The notes below the pieces were generated by a model. The model had not been told where the DNA came from. It searched no databases and saw only the letters and a program-made list of their open reading frames with translations. Of a stretch of 64,000 nucleotides of DNA, positions 25,533 through 36,137 are shown piece by piece. How positions within the stretch are numbered: the stretch's first letter is position 1; every line of letters starts with the position of its first letter. Source of the DNA: Ilex aquifolium (taxonomy: Eukaryota; Streptophyta; Magnoliopsida; Aquifoliales; Aquifoliaceae); assembly GCA_951799425.1 (NCBI GenBank), contig OX637405.1, positions 30,339,135 through 30,403,134 of the forward strand. Direction: 5' to 3'. Both the position numbers and the translations under genes were made by a program.

Positions 25533-26102
25533 CCTACCCGCTTTCTAAACAGGTCGGAGGGTAGGCCGTGTGCTTTCCTCGCAGCCTGTTAGACTTGCGG
25601 AAAACAAAAACATTTTTTTAACTTGATTTTATTTTTCTTCACCGAAAAACTCACAAAATCTCAAATGATCTTCATGTAATATTAATTATTTATTTTAATC
25701 AATAAAATTAATATTAGCGTTAGTGATTATGATCGGCTTAAAAGTCTCCCATTAGGCCAAAAGTGTTTCATTAGGTGCCCACTTCTTCTATGACGTCTTT
25801 AAAATAGTGTATTAAATTGAAATGTGCCGTAGTCGAGTGGGAATAAAGAGTTTATTGAAAATGATATAATCAACTCTTTGTAATTCTTATTAAATGTGGT
25901 GGCCAATTCATCAATGCTATGGTCAACAAGATAAGATTAGAGGTCAGGTATGCCAAACCCATGCCTAAAGGGTAGGCAACAAGCCATTGGCTTAATGGGC
26001 CACCATGGACCTCCATATGACAGACCGGACTGGCCCATGGCCTGATGGGCCATAAGGATTTTAGGCATGTCCATGGGCCTTTTGCCGAGTTTTAGCCATA
26101 GT

Positions 26103-26431
26103 TAGGGTTGTTAGTCGAACGAGCCCGAGCCGAGCTTGAAAAGCTTGTTTCTTAATCGAGCCTAAAAAATTGTTCAAGTTCGGCTCGTTTAGGAAACTAG
26201 TCGAGCCTGAACAAGCTAAAAACAAGTCGAGCTCGAGCCGAGCCAGAGTATTTGCACATAAACGAGTCGAGTCTGTCGAGTTTGAGCCTAGCTTGTAGGA
26301 CTTGTTTTCTAAACGAGTCTAAAAACTTGTTCAAGTTCGGGTTTGTTTAGAAAACGAACCGAGCCTGAACGAGCCGAACCCGAGCCGAGCTCAAGCCAAG
26401 CTCGAGTAGCTCAGTTTGATTAACAGTCCTA
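26103..26431. mobile_element. hAT MITE, copy 2
   Basis: This is the same family and orientation as 24654-24971 (TAGGGTTGTTAGTCGAAC at the start, GTTTGATTAACAGTCCTA at the end). The flanks GCCATAGT and GGCATAGC match at 6 of 8 bases, so the duplication has decayed or is offset. It is non-coding. Confidence 0.8.
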
Positions 26432-26439
26432 GGCATAGC

Positions 26440-27282
26440 TAGTGAGTAGTGACTGAATAAACGTTGCAACAAGATCTGTTGGTCTTCTGCCAATGGAAGC
26501 TAGCATTTGGATACTCCCTGTCATCGTTTTCCTTGCAAGTTAAACCATTCAAAGGAGCAGAGACTTGGATGTTTAACTCATCAAGTTTCCTTTAAGACAG
26601 CTGGGTAGTGTTTATATCATATTTTCAAGCACCAAATTACCTTTAAAAATCATCCGAATTGGTGGTTTAGGGTACGCGTCTAGATTTGTCCTTGACTTTC
26701 ATATGATTATAAAACAGGATTTGATCTACGAGAATAACGCGGTTTATTATTTGACTTTGGTGATGCTGTGGTGACAGGTTGCCCTTTCGGGTTAATAGCT
26801 ATAGTTCAAACCTGACATTCCACAGTGAGAGAACTCTTGTGATCACGCGTTACTACCTACTGATCACCCCTCCCCTTTTTTCGATATTAAGAAAAAAAAA
26901 AAAAGATGTTGCCTTTAAAATACCGAGCAAAATAGATGTTCACACAGGAAACCCAAAGTTTGTGGAGTCTGTCAAAACTAATCCACCAATGCAAATCCCA
27001 TTTCAACATCTTTCAGTATCTCAAATCTTTTTGGTTGCTTCCAAAAGAAATTTTCTTGTAACTTCAACACCACTTGAAAATTTATCTTTTGGGCATGTTT
27101 AATCGTCTTCCGTTGGTTGATGAGGTGGTTTGTTGTTTGACCTTTTCTTTTGATAGTTGAGCAAATTTAAATCGCACAGAGCCTAATCTTCTAGCATTAG
27201 TTTCGTATTCCCAAAAAAAAAAGTGCAGTATTGTATGAATTTCAGATGGTGATTCTCAACTTTTGATCTTGAGATTCTTCTT
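26440..27282. other. Intergenic, no gene seen
   Basis: Nothing recognisable. Short words near 27010-27060 (CTTTCAG, AAATTTTCTTGTAA) loosely recall the leader of the LRR-XII gene at 36.1 kb, so the paralogous pseudogene may begin here in a form too decayed to align by eye. Confidence 0.35.
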
Positions 27283-27415
27283 TTGTGCTTCATGGAATGA
27301 TTCTCTTCATCACTGCAACTGGGTAGGTGTTACGTGTAGTCCCTCCTCCAATGGGAGTCATCATCCTGAACTTGGAGTCGAAAAGATTGGTCTGTTCCAT
27401 ACCAACCTCCATAGG

Positions 27416-27762
27416 TGTTGTGATTTGTGTGCGATAAACAATCAAAGAATCAGAAAAATTAGAAGATGAACACAAAAATTTACGTAATTCGACAACTTGC
27501 CTACGAGAGTGCGGCTGCCTTATCTTTTATTCCACACTAAAAACATGATTACAACTTAATATATGTAGGTTACAACCCTAATTATGACAAATCTAGAAGA
27601 CACACATGCGGCTCCCCTACTCCATACCGCAGGGTGGCGGGGGCATAGCACCCCGACTTATCTTCGACCCGGCAATAATTTGTTTCGCTCCAATAATTGA
27701 CCCATTATCTTCAAATTTGGTGTTCCTCTCCGTATATTGAATATGAACCACCGATTCTAACA
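27416..27762. mobile_element. Solo LTR (347 bp) in the LRR pseudogene
   Basis: It starts TGTTGTGATTTGTG, ends CCGATTCTAACA, and is flanked by 5-bp duplications ATAGG (27411-27415 and 27763-27767). The interior has the TTTACGTAATTCGACAACTTGCCTA wording, shortened here to TTACGTAATTCGACAAC, seen in many plant LTRs. No internal domain remains. Confidence 0.88.
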
Positions 27763-27972
27763 ATAGGCAACCTTACATTTCTTACTGTTCTCAACATTCC
27801 AAAACAATGGCGAAATTCAAGAAGAAATGGGACGCTTAATACACCTACGGCATCTCAATCTCACTTACAATGCCACTAATGGGAAATATTCAGACTAATC
27901 TCACTGACTGCAAAGAACTTACAGTGCTGGATTTAGTTTATAATGAGCTTGTTGGGAGGGAGGATTCCAGAC

Positions 27973-28359
27973 TGTTAGGATTTGAATCGCTTTAAACCCA
28001 CAGACAAACACACACAATTGAAGAACAAACCAAGAACATAAAGCAATAAAAAACAAGAAAGAACAAGACACACAGATTTTACGTGGTTCGGCAATTTGCC
28101 TATATCCACGAAGCTGCAGGGATTTTACTATTGAGAGAGAGGATTACAATGACGGCTGTACAATGCACTACTAAACCCTAATCACCAAGGAGCAGTATTT
28201 ATATGTCCTGCGCACAGGCCCAAGCCCATCGGCCCAATCCTTCGCTCCCTGGACTAAGCCTCATTAAATTTTCCATTAAGATCCACGCAACATTATTTCG
28301 GGTCGGGTCATCATCCGGGTCACACACACAAAACTAGACTCCACAAAGAAAACCCAACA
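27973..28359. mobile_element. Second solo LTR (387 bp) in the LRR pseudogene
   Basis: It starts TGTTAGGATTTG, ends AAAACCCAACA, and is flanked by CAGAC on both sides (27968-27972 and 28360-28364). It contains TTTTACGTGGTTCGGCAATT, a variant of the box in the first solo LTR, so the two belong to related families. A TATTTATATG box near 28195 could be its TATA box. Confidence 0.88.
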
Positions 28360-28452
28360 CAGACCAGTTCAGTTCACTGTGTCAAAGTTTTTCTAAAGGC
28401 CATTTCACTTGTCCAAAACAATCTTCAAGGAAATGAGCTTTCCGGCATAATT

Positions 28453-30608
28453 TGTAAAACCCCAAAATTTTGAAATATATACCTAACTTAGTTTAGGTCA
28501 ATTTGTGATATTCTTTTTAAAAAGGGATGTTAGTGTAATTATTGAATATGAGGAGTTGTAGGGTTACTGTAGGGTTCTTTTACTTTGTATGAATATATAT
28601 GTAGGCAGTCAAAAAAAAAAAAAAGAAGAAACAAGAAAGAAAGAGGCGGCTTGGGGGAGAGAGAAAGAGAGAGAAGGAAGGAAAAAAAAAAAGTGTTGAT
28701 TCCATTAAAGGTATGAATTTATTATTTCCTTTATGAGTTTTATATTCTTATTCAATTAGATGGTGTAGAGTTTATAATGTTAGTGTCTATACATATACAT
28801 ATATATGGGTCTCATGATACCTTGTTGATTATTAAGGTTATTATGTTGAATTTTAAGTTTATAGTTGTTTGAAATTGATTGAGTTTAATCAAAGTGTTGG
28901 GAAGAAAAAGGAAAAAAAAAAAAAAAAATGAAAGGAAGTTATGGTTCAGGTTCTGCCGTAGGTAGAAGAAGAAGACCAAATTCAGAAATTACAGAAAGCT
29001 CCCCTTGGGTTTCAAAGAGCTTTACTTTGACCCCTATATTCTTCTAAACTTAAGTTTAACCACTATTTTACTTGGTAATTTAGAAGAATAGAATTTTGGA
29101 AAATTTATGGTAGTCCCGAAAAGAGAGAATTCGTTTTTCAAAGAAATTATACTTTGACCCCAAAAGTTTCAAAAATTATGATTTGACCCCAAAACTTTAG
29201 AAACTTTTTTCTAAACAGCCCAGAATACTTCTATACCTTATTACCTCATATTATAAAGGATATTTATATGTAAAGGATATATTAAATATATATCAATAGA
29301 TAGGAGGTACGTAAATTAAATATAGAAGTGCGAAACGACGAAATTAGGAATAGGGATTGATTGTTATATGTTATTTTGGATTAGGTGGTGATTGCATTGA
29401 GGTTGAGAGAGAGTTCTTTGAATTGGAGTTTGAAAATCAAGGTGAGTAGTTTACTACTTCTTTTGGGAGAATTTTCTATATTAAATGTGTGGGTGCGTGG
29501 GTGTGGATTTTTAATATACATGATATATGTGTTGATGTTTGGGGTTGCAATTAAATATTTGGAAATTGTGAACTGTTATACATGTGAATTTTGGAAAAAA
29601 AAACTTGTGGGATGATTTTGTATCATTGCTTTGGTGATGGAAGAAAAATTTTGTGTGCGTTGGGACTAAAACTACAGTTTTGGTGTGTGTGTGAAAATCA
29701 TGTTTATGAGAAGGGGACTGGGTTACCAGGTCTAAGTGGTAACGAGATTGTATACCGGCGTGGTCGGTATAGGGATGTGCACATAGGGGCCAGTCATCAG
29801 GCTAGTGATGACAAGAGATGGGGCCAGTTACCAGGCTAGTGGTAACAAGAGACGGGGCCAGTCATCAGACTAGTGATGACAAGAGACGGGGCCAGTTACC
29901 AGGCTAGTGGTAACAAACATGATTTGACAAATGTATTTGAGACTGAATTTGTGTGAGTGTTTTGGATTATAAATGTCTTTTCATTTATAAAAATTATTTG
30001 TAAAAATGAGTGGGTGTTTTGAATTATAAATGTCTTTTCATTTATAAAGTTATTTGTGACCATGATATCATTTTGTTTACATGATTATATGGGAAGGATT
30101 GGGGTACAATTTATTGTACTTATGTATGTATCAAAGTTTATTTTTGTATATAAATTATGGGATTTATTTTCACACCTCATTAGAGGTGGTTTCTATTCAC
30201 GGGTCTTTGTGCTCACCCAAACATTTAACATTTTTCAGGTAAGGATCAGGGGGAGGAGTAAGTCATCGGATAGACAAGTGATTAGAAGAATATAAGATTT
30301 ATTTTATTGTAGGTCTTTAGGAATAAATGTCTTTTATAGTTTTGAGACAAATATTCAATTGTTTTGGGGATAATGTTGCTTATACTTAGAGTAATGAACT
30401 TTATGGTTAATTATTATTTTACATGAGTTTAATAATAATGTCGGTGATGTTAGTTTATTCCTCTGGTATTCATTAGATCGGTGGAATGGATCACTTTATT
30501 ATTTGTCTTTCGCTGTATTTTGCATTTATTATGCACATGTATGGTTGGTTAAGGCCTTGGTGGCCGGTCCGCCGCCCACCCTTTGTGATCCGGGGTGGGG
30601 GTGTGACA
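28453..30608 (+). repeat. 5' LTR of the young retrotransposon
   Basis: TG...CA bounded, 2,156 bp. It carries A-runs near 28611 and 28912 and an array of six short hairpins at 29722-29914. Short open frames inside the LTR (for example near 29385-29839) recur identically in the 3' LTR and match nothing known. Confidence 0.9.
29722..29914 (+). repeat. Array of six 7-bp-stem hairpins in the 5' LTR
   Basis: Successive stems are GTTACCA/TGGTAAC, TATACCG/CGGTATA, GTCATCA/TGATGAC, GTTACCA/TGGTAAC, GTCATCA/TGATGAC and GTTACCA/TGGTAAC, with loops of 6-8 nt. The last four are 33-34 bp apart and joined by an AAGAGA(C/T)GGGGCCA linker. The same array is at 34183-34375 in the 3' LTR. Confidence 0.85.
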
Positions 30609-30612
30609 AGAG

Positions 30613-30624
30613 TGGTATCAGAGC
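30613..30624 (+). promoter_or_regulatory. Primer binding site (initiator tRNA-Met)
   Basis: TGGTATCAGAGC lies 4 nt after the 5' LTR. It is complementary to the 3' end of plant initiator tRNA-Met, where minus-strand DNA synthesis would begin. Confidence 0.9.
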
Positions 30625-32900
30625 ATAGGTTTATGAATTACCAGAGGATTAGGCTGGATCTGAGTGGTTTTATAGGCTTTAATTGACTTTAGTTTGTGGG
30701 ATAGAAAATGATGTTTACTAGTTAATAGTATGATTGGTGTAGTGACTAAGACTTGTTAATTTGGCTGGTATTTTGTACAAATAAGAGATAGTTGCAAAAA
30801 AAAAATGGATGGTAAAGGTGTTGTAAGAAATGTGACTAACACTAATGGAATTTTAGAGTCTATACATTGTTCTGTGTCTCCTAGAGTAACAGTGTGATTG
30901 GGTGTGGAACCCAAAACACTTTAGTTTGATTTGACCGTGGTAACTCCTATGGGTGGTTTTGTGTTAGGAGATGTTGTGTACCAAAGGTGTAGGGTCCACA
31001 TTAGAAAACATCAGTAACTAGTTGATTGAGTTTTTTTTTTTAGACCTTAGGGGTTTTGATATGATATTAATTATGGACTGGTTAGTCACACAACATGCGA
31101 TAGTGGTTGTTTTGAAAAGAGAGTCATGCAGATTTAGTTTTGAAAGAACATGATTTATTTAATCCCTCGTGTTAACACTGCGAGTGCAAGCTCGAAAATG
31201 GGGTGAGAAAAGATTTTTAGGGAAATATTGCTAGTATCATTGTTGCACGGAACGAGGGAGTGTCTCTTGAGGAGATATCAATATAAAGAAAATTTTTAAA
31301 TATATTTTGAGAGAAGTTGTCTATGCTATCACTGGGGAGAGACAAAGTTTACATTTTTAGAACAAAGATTTATTCAACTTAGCAATTTGTTGTGGAGTGC
31401 TCATGTTGTGTTTGTAAAGAAAATGATTGGAATGTGAAATGGTACGTTGATTACTACTAGCTGAATAAGACAGCAACAAGGAGTAATATCTTTTATATGA
31501 TATTAAAGATTTATTTGATTAGTTGTGAGGGATTAGAGTATTTAATAAGATTAATGTTAGATTGATTTGCTCTCGTCAAAAGAATGAAGTAGTGGTGTTT
31601 TAAAAATTATTTGTCGAACTGAGACAGTTATATTATATTTTTTTGGAGAAATCATTGAGGTTGACAAATGCTACATCTGTTTTGATGGATTGACTAAATT
31701 GAGTATCTCAACTTTAGCTAGATTCAGATGTCGCTGTATTAATTGGTGTTGCACTTGTGTATTCTTGTAGTAAAGAATGAATTACCGTACTCATGATTTT
31801 GGATTAGATGTAATTGTTTTTACCTTGAAGTTATGGAGAGATTGTTTATAAGGTAAGACATGTAAGATTTATTTCAATTAACAAAGATTGAAAGATATAT
31901 TTACTGAGAAGGAGTTTAATTTGAGCAAAACGGAGATGGATGGAAAGATTATGGACTATGATTATTCTATTATTATCATGTATGAAAAGCTATTGTAGTG
32001 GTCGATATACTGAGCAATAAATCATTAAGAAGTTTGTGTTGTATTCAATGTACCCAAATGAGTAATTTGGTTGATTTGAGATTGAGAAGAGTACGTGTGA
32101 TATTGACTGGTACAGATGTATTATTAGCTCAATTGCAAGATAAACTCTTATTAGTAGATCGTATCCGTTAGCAAAAAAAAAAAAAAAATAGGACACATGT
32201 GTAGAATATTAGGAAAAATGTGTAACATAGTAGCAAGATAGATTTTGTACTTTTTGGTGAGATTATGTTTATATTTTGGCATTAGTTATGGGTACCAAAA
32301 GAGAATATGTTGAAGAGAGATATTATAGATGCAACCTATAATTCTGTGTGCGTCTGGAGAGTATGAAATTATATTGATATTGAGAAACTATTATTGGTTG
32401 AGTTGAATGAAAAGAAAAATTGTGGAAGTTGTAGCCAATGTGCAGTGCATTGATAGACAAGGACTGAGTACATTTAGGTTGACTATAACTAATTTCAAAT
32501 TTTTGAATAGAAATTAGAGTAAATTACTATGAATTTTCTATACACACTTTCAGGATATAGATTGAGTATGAATCTATTTTGGATTATTGCGGATTAATTG
32601 ACGAAGTTATTTGGTAAAGATGTTTCATTTTCACGACATACTTTGTGTTGTTATGCTCATGAAGTATATATATCTGATTCTTCTTGTATATTGGTGAGAG
32701 CAATCTATTAGGCTTAAGAAAATTATTAATTATGTCGAGAAGTCAGTAAATTTTGGGCAACAAGATGATTCCATTAGTCAAGGTATTGTAGAAGAATCAC
32801 TCAGGCAAGGAAGTTGCTTGTGAAGTGGATAAAAGGATGGAAATTGAATATCCTCATTTGTGCTCACAAGGTATATAAATTTCGAGGACGAAATTCTTTT
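30625..32900 (+). pseudogene. Decayed gag-pol interior of the young retrotransposon
   Basis: Only traces of coding sequence remain. Around 31044-31115 a frame reads DLRGFDMIL and MDWLVTQHAIVV, the region after a Ty3/gypsy protease. At about 31395-31560 reading frames switch through a weak RT match (AHVVFVKK, then a DYY-LNK-TAT block). At about 32800-32880 there is EVDKRMEIEYPHLCSQG, like the end of a chromovirus integrase. Stops and frameshifts are everywhere. Such decay contrasts sharply with the near-identical LTRs. Confidence 0.7.
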
Positions 32901-32913
32901 AAGGGGGAGAGGA
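32901..32913 (+). promoter_or_regulatory. Polypurine tract
   Basis: AAGGGGGAGAGGA abuts the 3' LTR and would prime plus-strand synthesis. It follows the GGACGAAATTCTTTTAAGG wording usual for chromoviruses. Confidence 0.85.
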
Positions 32914-35069
32914 TGTAAAACCCCAAAATTTTGAAATATATACCTAACTTAGTTTAGGTCAATTTGTGATATTCTTTTTAAAAAGGGATGTTAGTGTAAT
33001 TATTGAATATGAGGAGTTGTAGGGTTACTGTAGGGTTCTTTTACTTTGTATGAATATATATGTAGGCAGTCAAAAAAAAAAAAAAGAAGAAACAAGAAAG
33101 AAAGAGGCGGCTTGGGGGAGAGAGAAAGAGAGAGAAGGAAGGAAAAAAAAAAAGTGTTGATTCCATTAAAGGTATGAATTTATTATTTCCTTTATGAGTT
33201 TTATATTCTTATTCAATTAGATGGTGTAGAGTTTATAATGTTAGTGTCTATACATATACATATATATGGGTCTCATGATACCTTGTTGATTATTAAGGTT
33301 ATTATGTTGAATTTTAAGTTTATAGTTGTTTGAAATTGATTGAGTTTAATCAAAGTGTTGGGAAGAAAAAGGAAAAAAAAAAAAAAAAATGAAAGGAAGT
33401 TATGGTTCAGGTTCTGCCGTAGGTAGAAGAAGAAGACCAAATTCAGAAATTACAGAAAGCTCCCCTTGGGTTTCAAAGAGCTTTACTTTGACCCCTATAT
33501 TCTTCTAAACTTAAGTTTAACCACTATTTTACTTGGTAATTTAGAAGAATAGAATTTTGGAAAATTTATGGTAGTCCCGAAAAGAGAGAATTCGTTTTTC
33601 AAAGAAATTATACTTTGACCCCAAAAGTTTCAAAAATTATGATTTGACCCCAAAACTTTAGAAACTTTTTTCTAAACAGCCCAGAATACTTCTATACCTT
33701 ATTACCTCATATTATAAAGGATATTTATATGTAAAGGATATATTAAATATATATCAATAGATAGGAGGTACGTAAATTAAATATAGAAGTGCGAAACGAC
33801 GAAATTAGGAATAGGGATTGATTGTTATATGTTATTTTGGATTAGGTGGTGATTGCATTGAGGTTGAGAGAGAGTTCTTTGAATTGGAGTTTGAAAATCA
33901 AGGTGAGTAGTTTACTACTTCTTTTGGGAGAATTTTCTATATTAAATGTGTGGGTGCGTGGGTGTGGATTTTTAATATACATGATATATGTGTTGATGTT
34001 TGGGGTTGCAATTAAATATTTGGAAATTGTGAACTGTTATACATGTGAATTTTGGAAAAAAAAACTTGTGGGATGATTTTGTATCATTGCTTTGGTGATG
34101 GAAGAAAAATTTTGTGTGCGTTGGGACTAAAACTACAGTTTTGGTGTGTGTGTGAAAATCATGTTTATGAGAAGGGGACTGGGTTACCAGGTCTAAGTGG
34201 TAACGAGATTGTATACCGGCGTGGTCGGTATAGGGATGTGCACATAGGGGCCAGTCATCAGGCTAGTGATGACAAGAGATGGGGCCAGTTACCAGGCTAG
34301 TGGTAACAAGAGACGGGGCCAGTCATCAGACTAGTGATGACAAGAGACGGGGCCAGTTACCAGGCTAGTGGTAACAAACATGATTTGACAAATGTATTTG
34401 AGACTGAATTTGTGTGAGTGTTTTGGATTATAAATGTCTTTTCATTTATAAAAATTATTTGTAAAAATGAGTGGGTGTTTTGAATTATAAATGTCTTTTC
34501 ATTTATAAAGTTATTTGTGACCATGATATCATTTTGTTTACATGATTATATGGGAAGGATTGGGGTACAATTTATTGTACTTATGTATGTATCAAAGTTT
34601 ATTTTTGTATATAAATTATGGGATTTATTTTCACACCTCATTAGAGGTGGTTTCTATTCACGGGTCTTTGTGCTCACCCAAACATTTAACATTTTTCAGG
34701 TAAGGATCAGGGGGAGGAGTAAGTCATCGGATAGACAAGTGATTAGAAGAATATAAGATTTATTTTATTGTAGGTCTTCAGGAATAAATGTCTTTTATAG
34801 TTTTGAGACAAATATTCAATTGTTTTGGGGATAATGTTGCTTATACTTAGAGTAATGAACTTTATGGTTAATTATTATTTTACATGAGTTTAATAATAAT
34901 GTCGGTGATGTTAGTTTATTCCTCTGGTATTCATTAGATCGGTGGAATGGATCACTTTATTATTTGTCTTTCGCTGTATTTTGCATTTATTATGCACATG
35001 TATGGTTGGTTAAGGCCTTGGTGGCCGGTCCGCCGCCCACCCTTTGTGATCCGGGGTGGGGGTGTGACA
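32914..35069 (+). repeat. 3' LTR of the young retrotransposon
   Basis: 2,156 bp, the same length as the 5' LTR and offset by exactly 4,461 bp from end to end. One base differs by eye (C at about 34779). The hairpin array is at 34183-34375. Confidence 0.9.
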
Positions 35070-35112
35070 TAATTCCTCCTTCAATTTACTACAATATTTC
35101 CTCAGATTTACT

Positions 35113-35404
35113 ACTTGTTACGTGAGGCAAGTTCGTGTCCAGTCTTAGTAGGTTCGTGTCAAAAAATATTTCACCCATACTCGATTCGTTTATTAATTCG
35201 TGTCTAATAAATCGTGTCCAGTCGGGTTCATGTCGTATATGAACTGTCTATAACTGGTATATAAACGAATATGTCCTATATTTTTTCTGATTAGTTTCAT
35301 TTGTACCCAATTCATTTATTGATCGCGTCGTGTCAGCTTCATTCATTTAGGTAGCTTAATGAAGATCCAAACCTTTTAATTTCGTATCATGTTAACGGAT
35401 CGTA
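35113..35404. repeat. Dispersed CGTGTC-rich repeat, copy 3, inside the LRR pseudogene
   Basis: Boxes TCTTAGTAGGTTCGTGTCAA, TATAACTGGTATATAAACGA and ATTCGTTTATTAATTCGTGT match copies at 8.5 and 14.2 kb. LRR-derived sequence resumes directly after it (GTTACAGGCAACTCCCATCA), so it is an insertion. GTTAC occurs on both sides and may be the target duplication. Confidence 0.6.
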
Positions 35405-35425
35405 TCATGTTACAGGCAACTCCCA

Positions 35426-36137
35426 TCAAATGAAGCAAAACGTTATGTGAAGTGTCCAAATCAAGCATTGAAAAAATCGTGCTTGCTTATAGATGAAATC
35501 AACAACCCAAAGCTAACCTCTTCACCTCACCTTAAAGAATACCGCTGGCTGCTCATCTGCTCAAAATGGACCCGAAGGTAATGGAGTTTTTTAAATATCC
35601 AAACAAGCTCCCAAATGCTGGTAGTGACATGAATTATGAATTTGACATTTACATTGATGGCTCAGCTCAATGTTTGTCTTGATGAGTGAAAATGCATCCC
35701 TGCATACATACAATAGCCAGACAAAAGGCATAGGTTCCCTCAACTTTCAAGTCACTTGTAAATCACATCCATAATTAACTTAAGATGTTGTCATTTCAAT
35801 CACCGTTGCGATCATGTAAGATGGTTGTTTGGCGATGATAATTTGATGCTTCTATTGGTTGACATGATTCGAGGTAAGGTTATTGTCTTTGGGTGATTTT
35901 TATAGATTTGGGTTGTCGCAATCCAAAGTTCAACTCAACCATCTAACCTGTGGACCACTCTCTTTGATTCCTTCCAAAACCAAAAGTCTGTACTATGTTG
36001 TCAAGTAGTTCACATTAATGCAGTATTAAATTCCTCTTCAACATGTAGCTTTCTCTTCTGAGCTAGTTTTGTTAGCTTGCTTTTAAATTTAGTCCATAGT
36101 CTTGAGCCCCTTACACTCTTTCAGTATTGCCAAGAGA
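35426..36137 (+). promoter_or_regulatory. 5' flank of the LRR-XII kinase
   Basis: About 700 bp without coding sequence separates the pseudogene from the next start codon. I see no distinct TATA box. This stretch must hold whatever promoter the gene has. Confidence 0.4.

Larger units (their letters stand above)
28453..35069 (+). mobile_element. Young LTR retrotransposon, Ty3/gypsy type, 6.6 kb
   Basis: Two LTRs of 2,156 bp (28453-30608 and 32914-35069) bound a 2,305-bp internal region. The ends are TGTAAAACCCC and GGGTGTGACA. The duplication TAATT lies at 28448-28452 and 35070-35074. A tRNA-Met primer site and a polypurine tract are in the right places. The only LTR difference I found is T/C at about 30318 versus 34779. 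The interior has no intact gene. Long LTRs, the GGACGAAATTC tail and the traces of RT point to a Tekay/Del-like chromovirus. Confidence 0.9.
27283..35425 (+). pseudogene. LRR-XII receptor kinase pseudogene, broken by four insertions
   Basis: Five pieces match the N-terminal ectodomain of the gene at 36138: 27283-27415 (SWNDSLHHCNWVGVTCSP), 27768-27972, 28365-28452, 35075-35112 and 35405-35425. Between them sit a solo LTR, a second solo LTR, a full LTR retrotransposon and a CGTGTC-rich repeat. For the three LTR insertions, removing the element and one copy of its 5-bp duplication rejoins the LRR text exactly. The host pieces also carry frameshifts and stops, and nothing after the early LRRs remains. 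It is a tandem paralogue of the downstream kinase and encodes no usable product. Confidence 0.85.

Noticed and set aside
29385..30295. Three open frames repeated at 33846-34756
   Set aside because: They are in the two LTRs and recur because the LTRs are nearly identical; none resembles a known protein.
30613..30624. tRNA-like string TGGTATCAGAGC (and TGGTATTAGAGC at 53009)
   Set aside because: These are primer binding sites complementary to a tRNA 3' end, not tRNA genes; no cloverleaf surrounds them.
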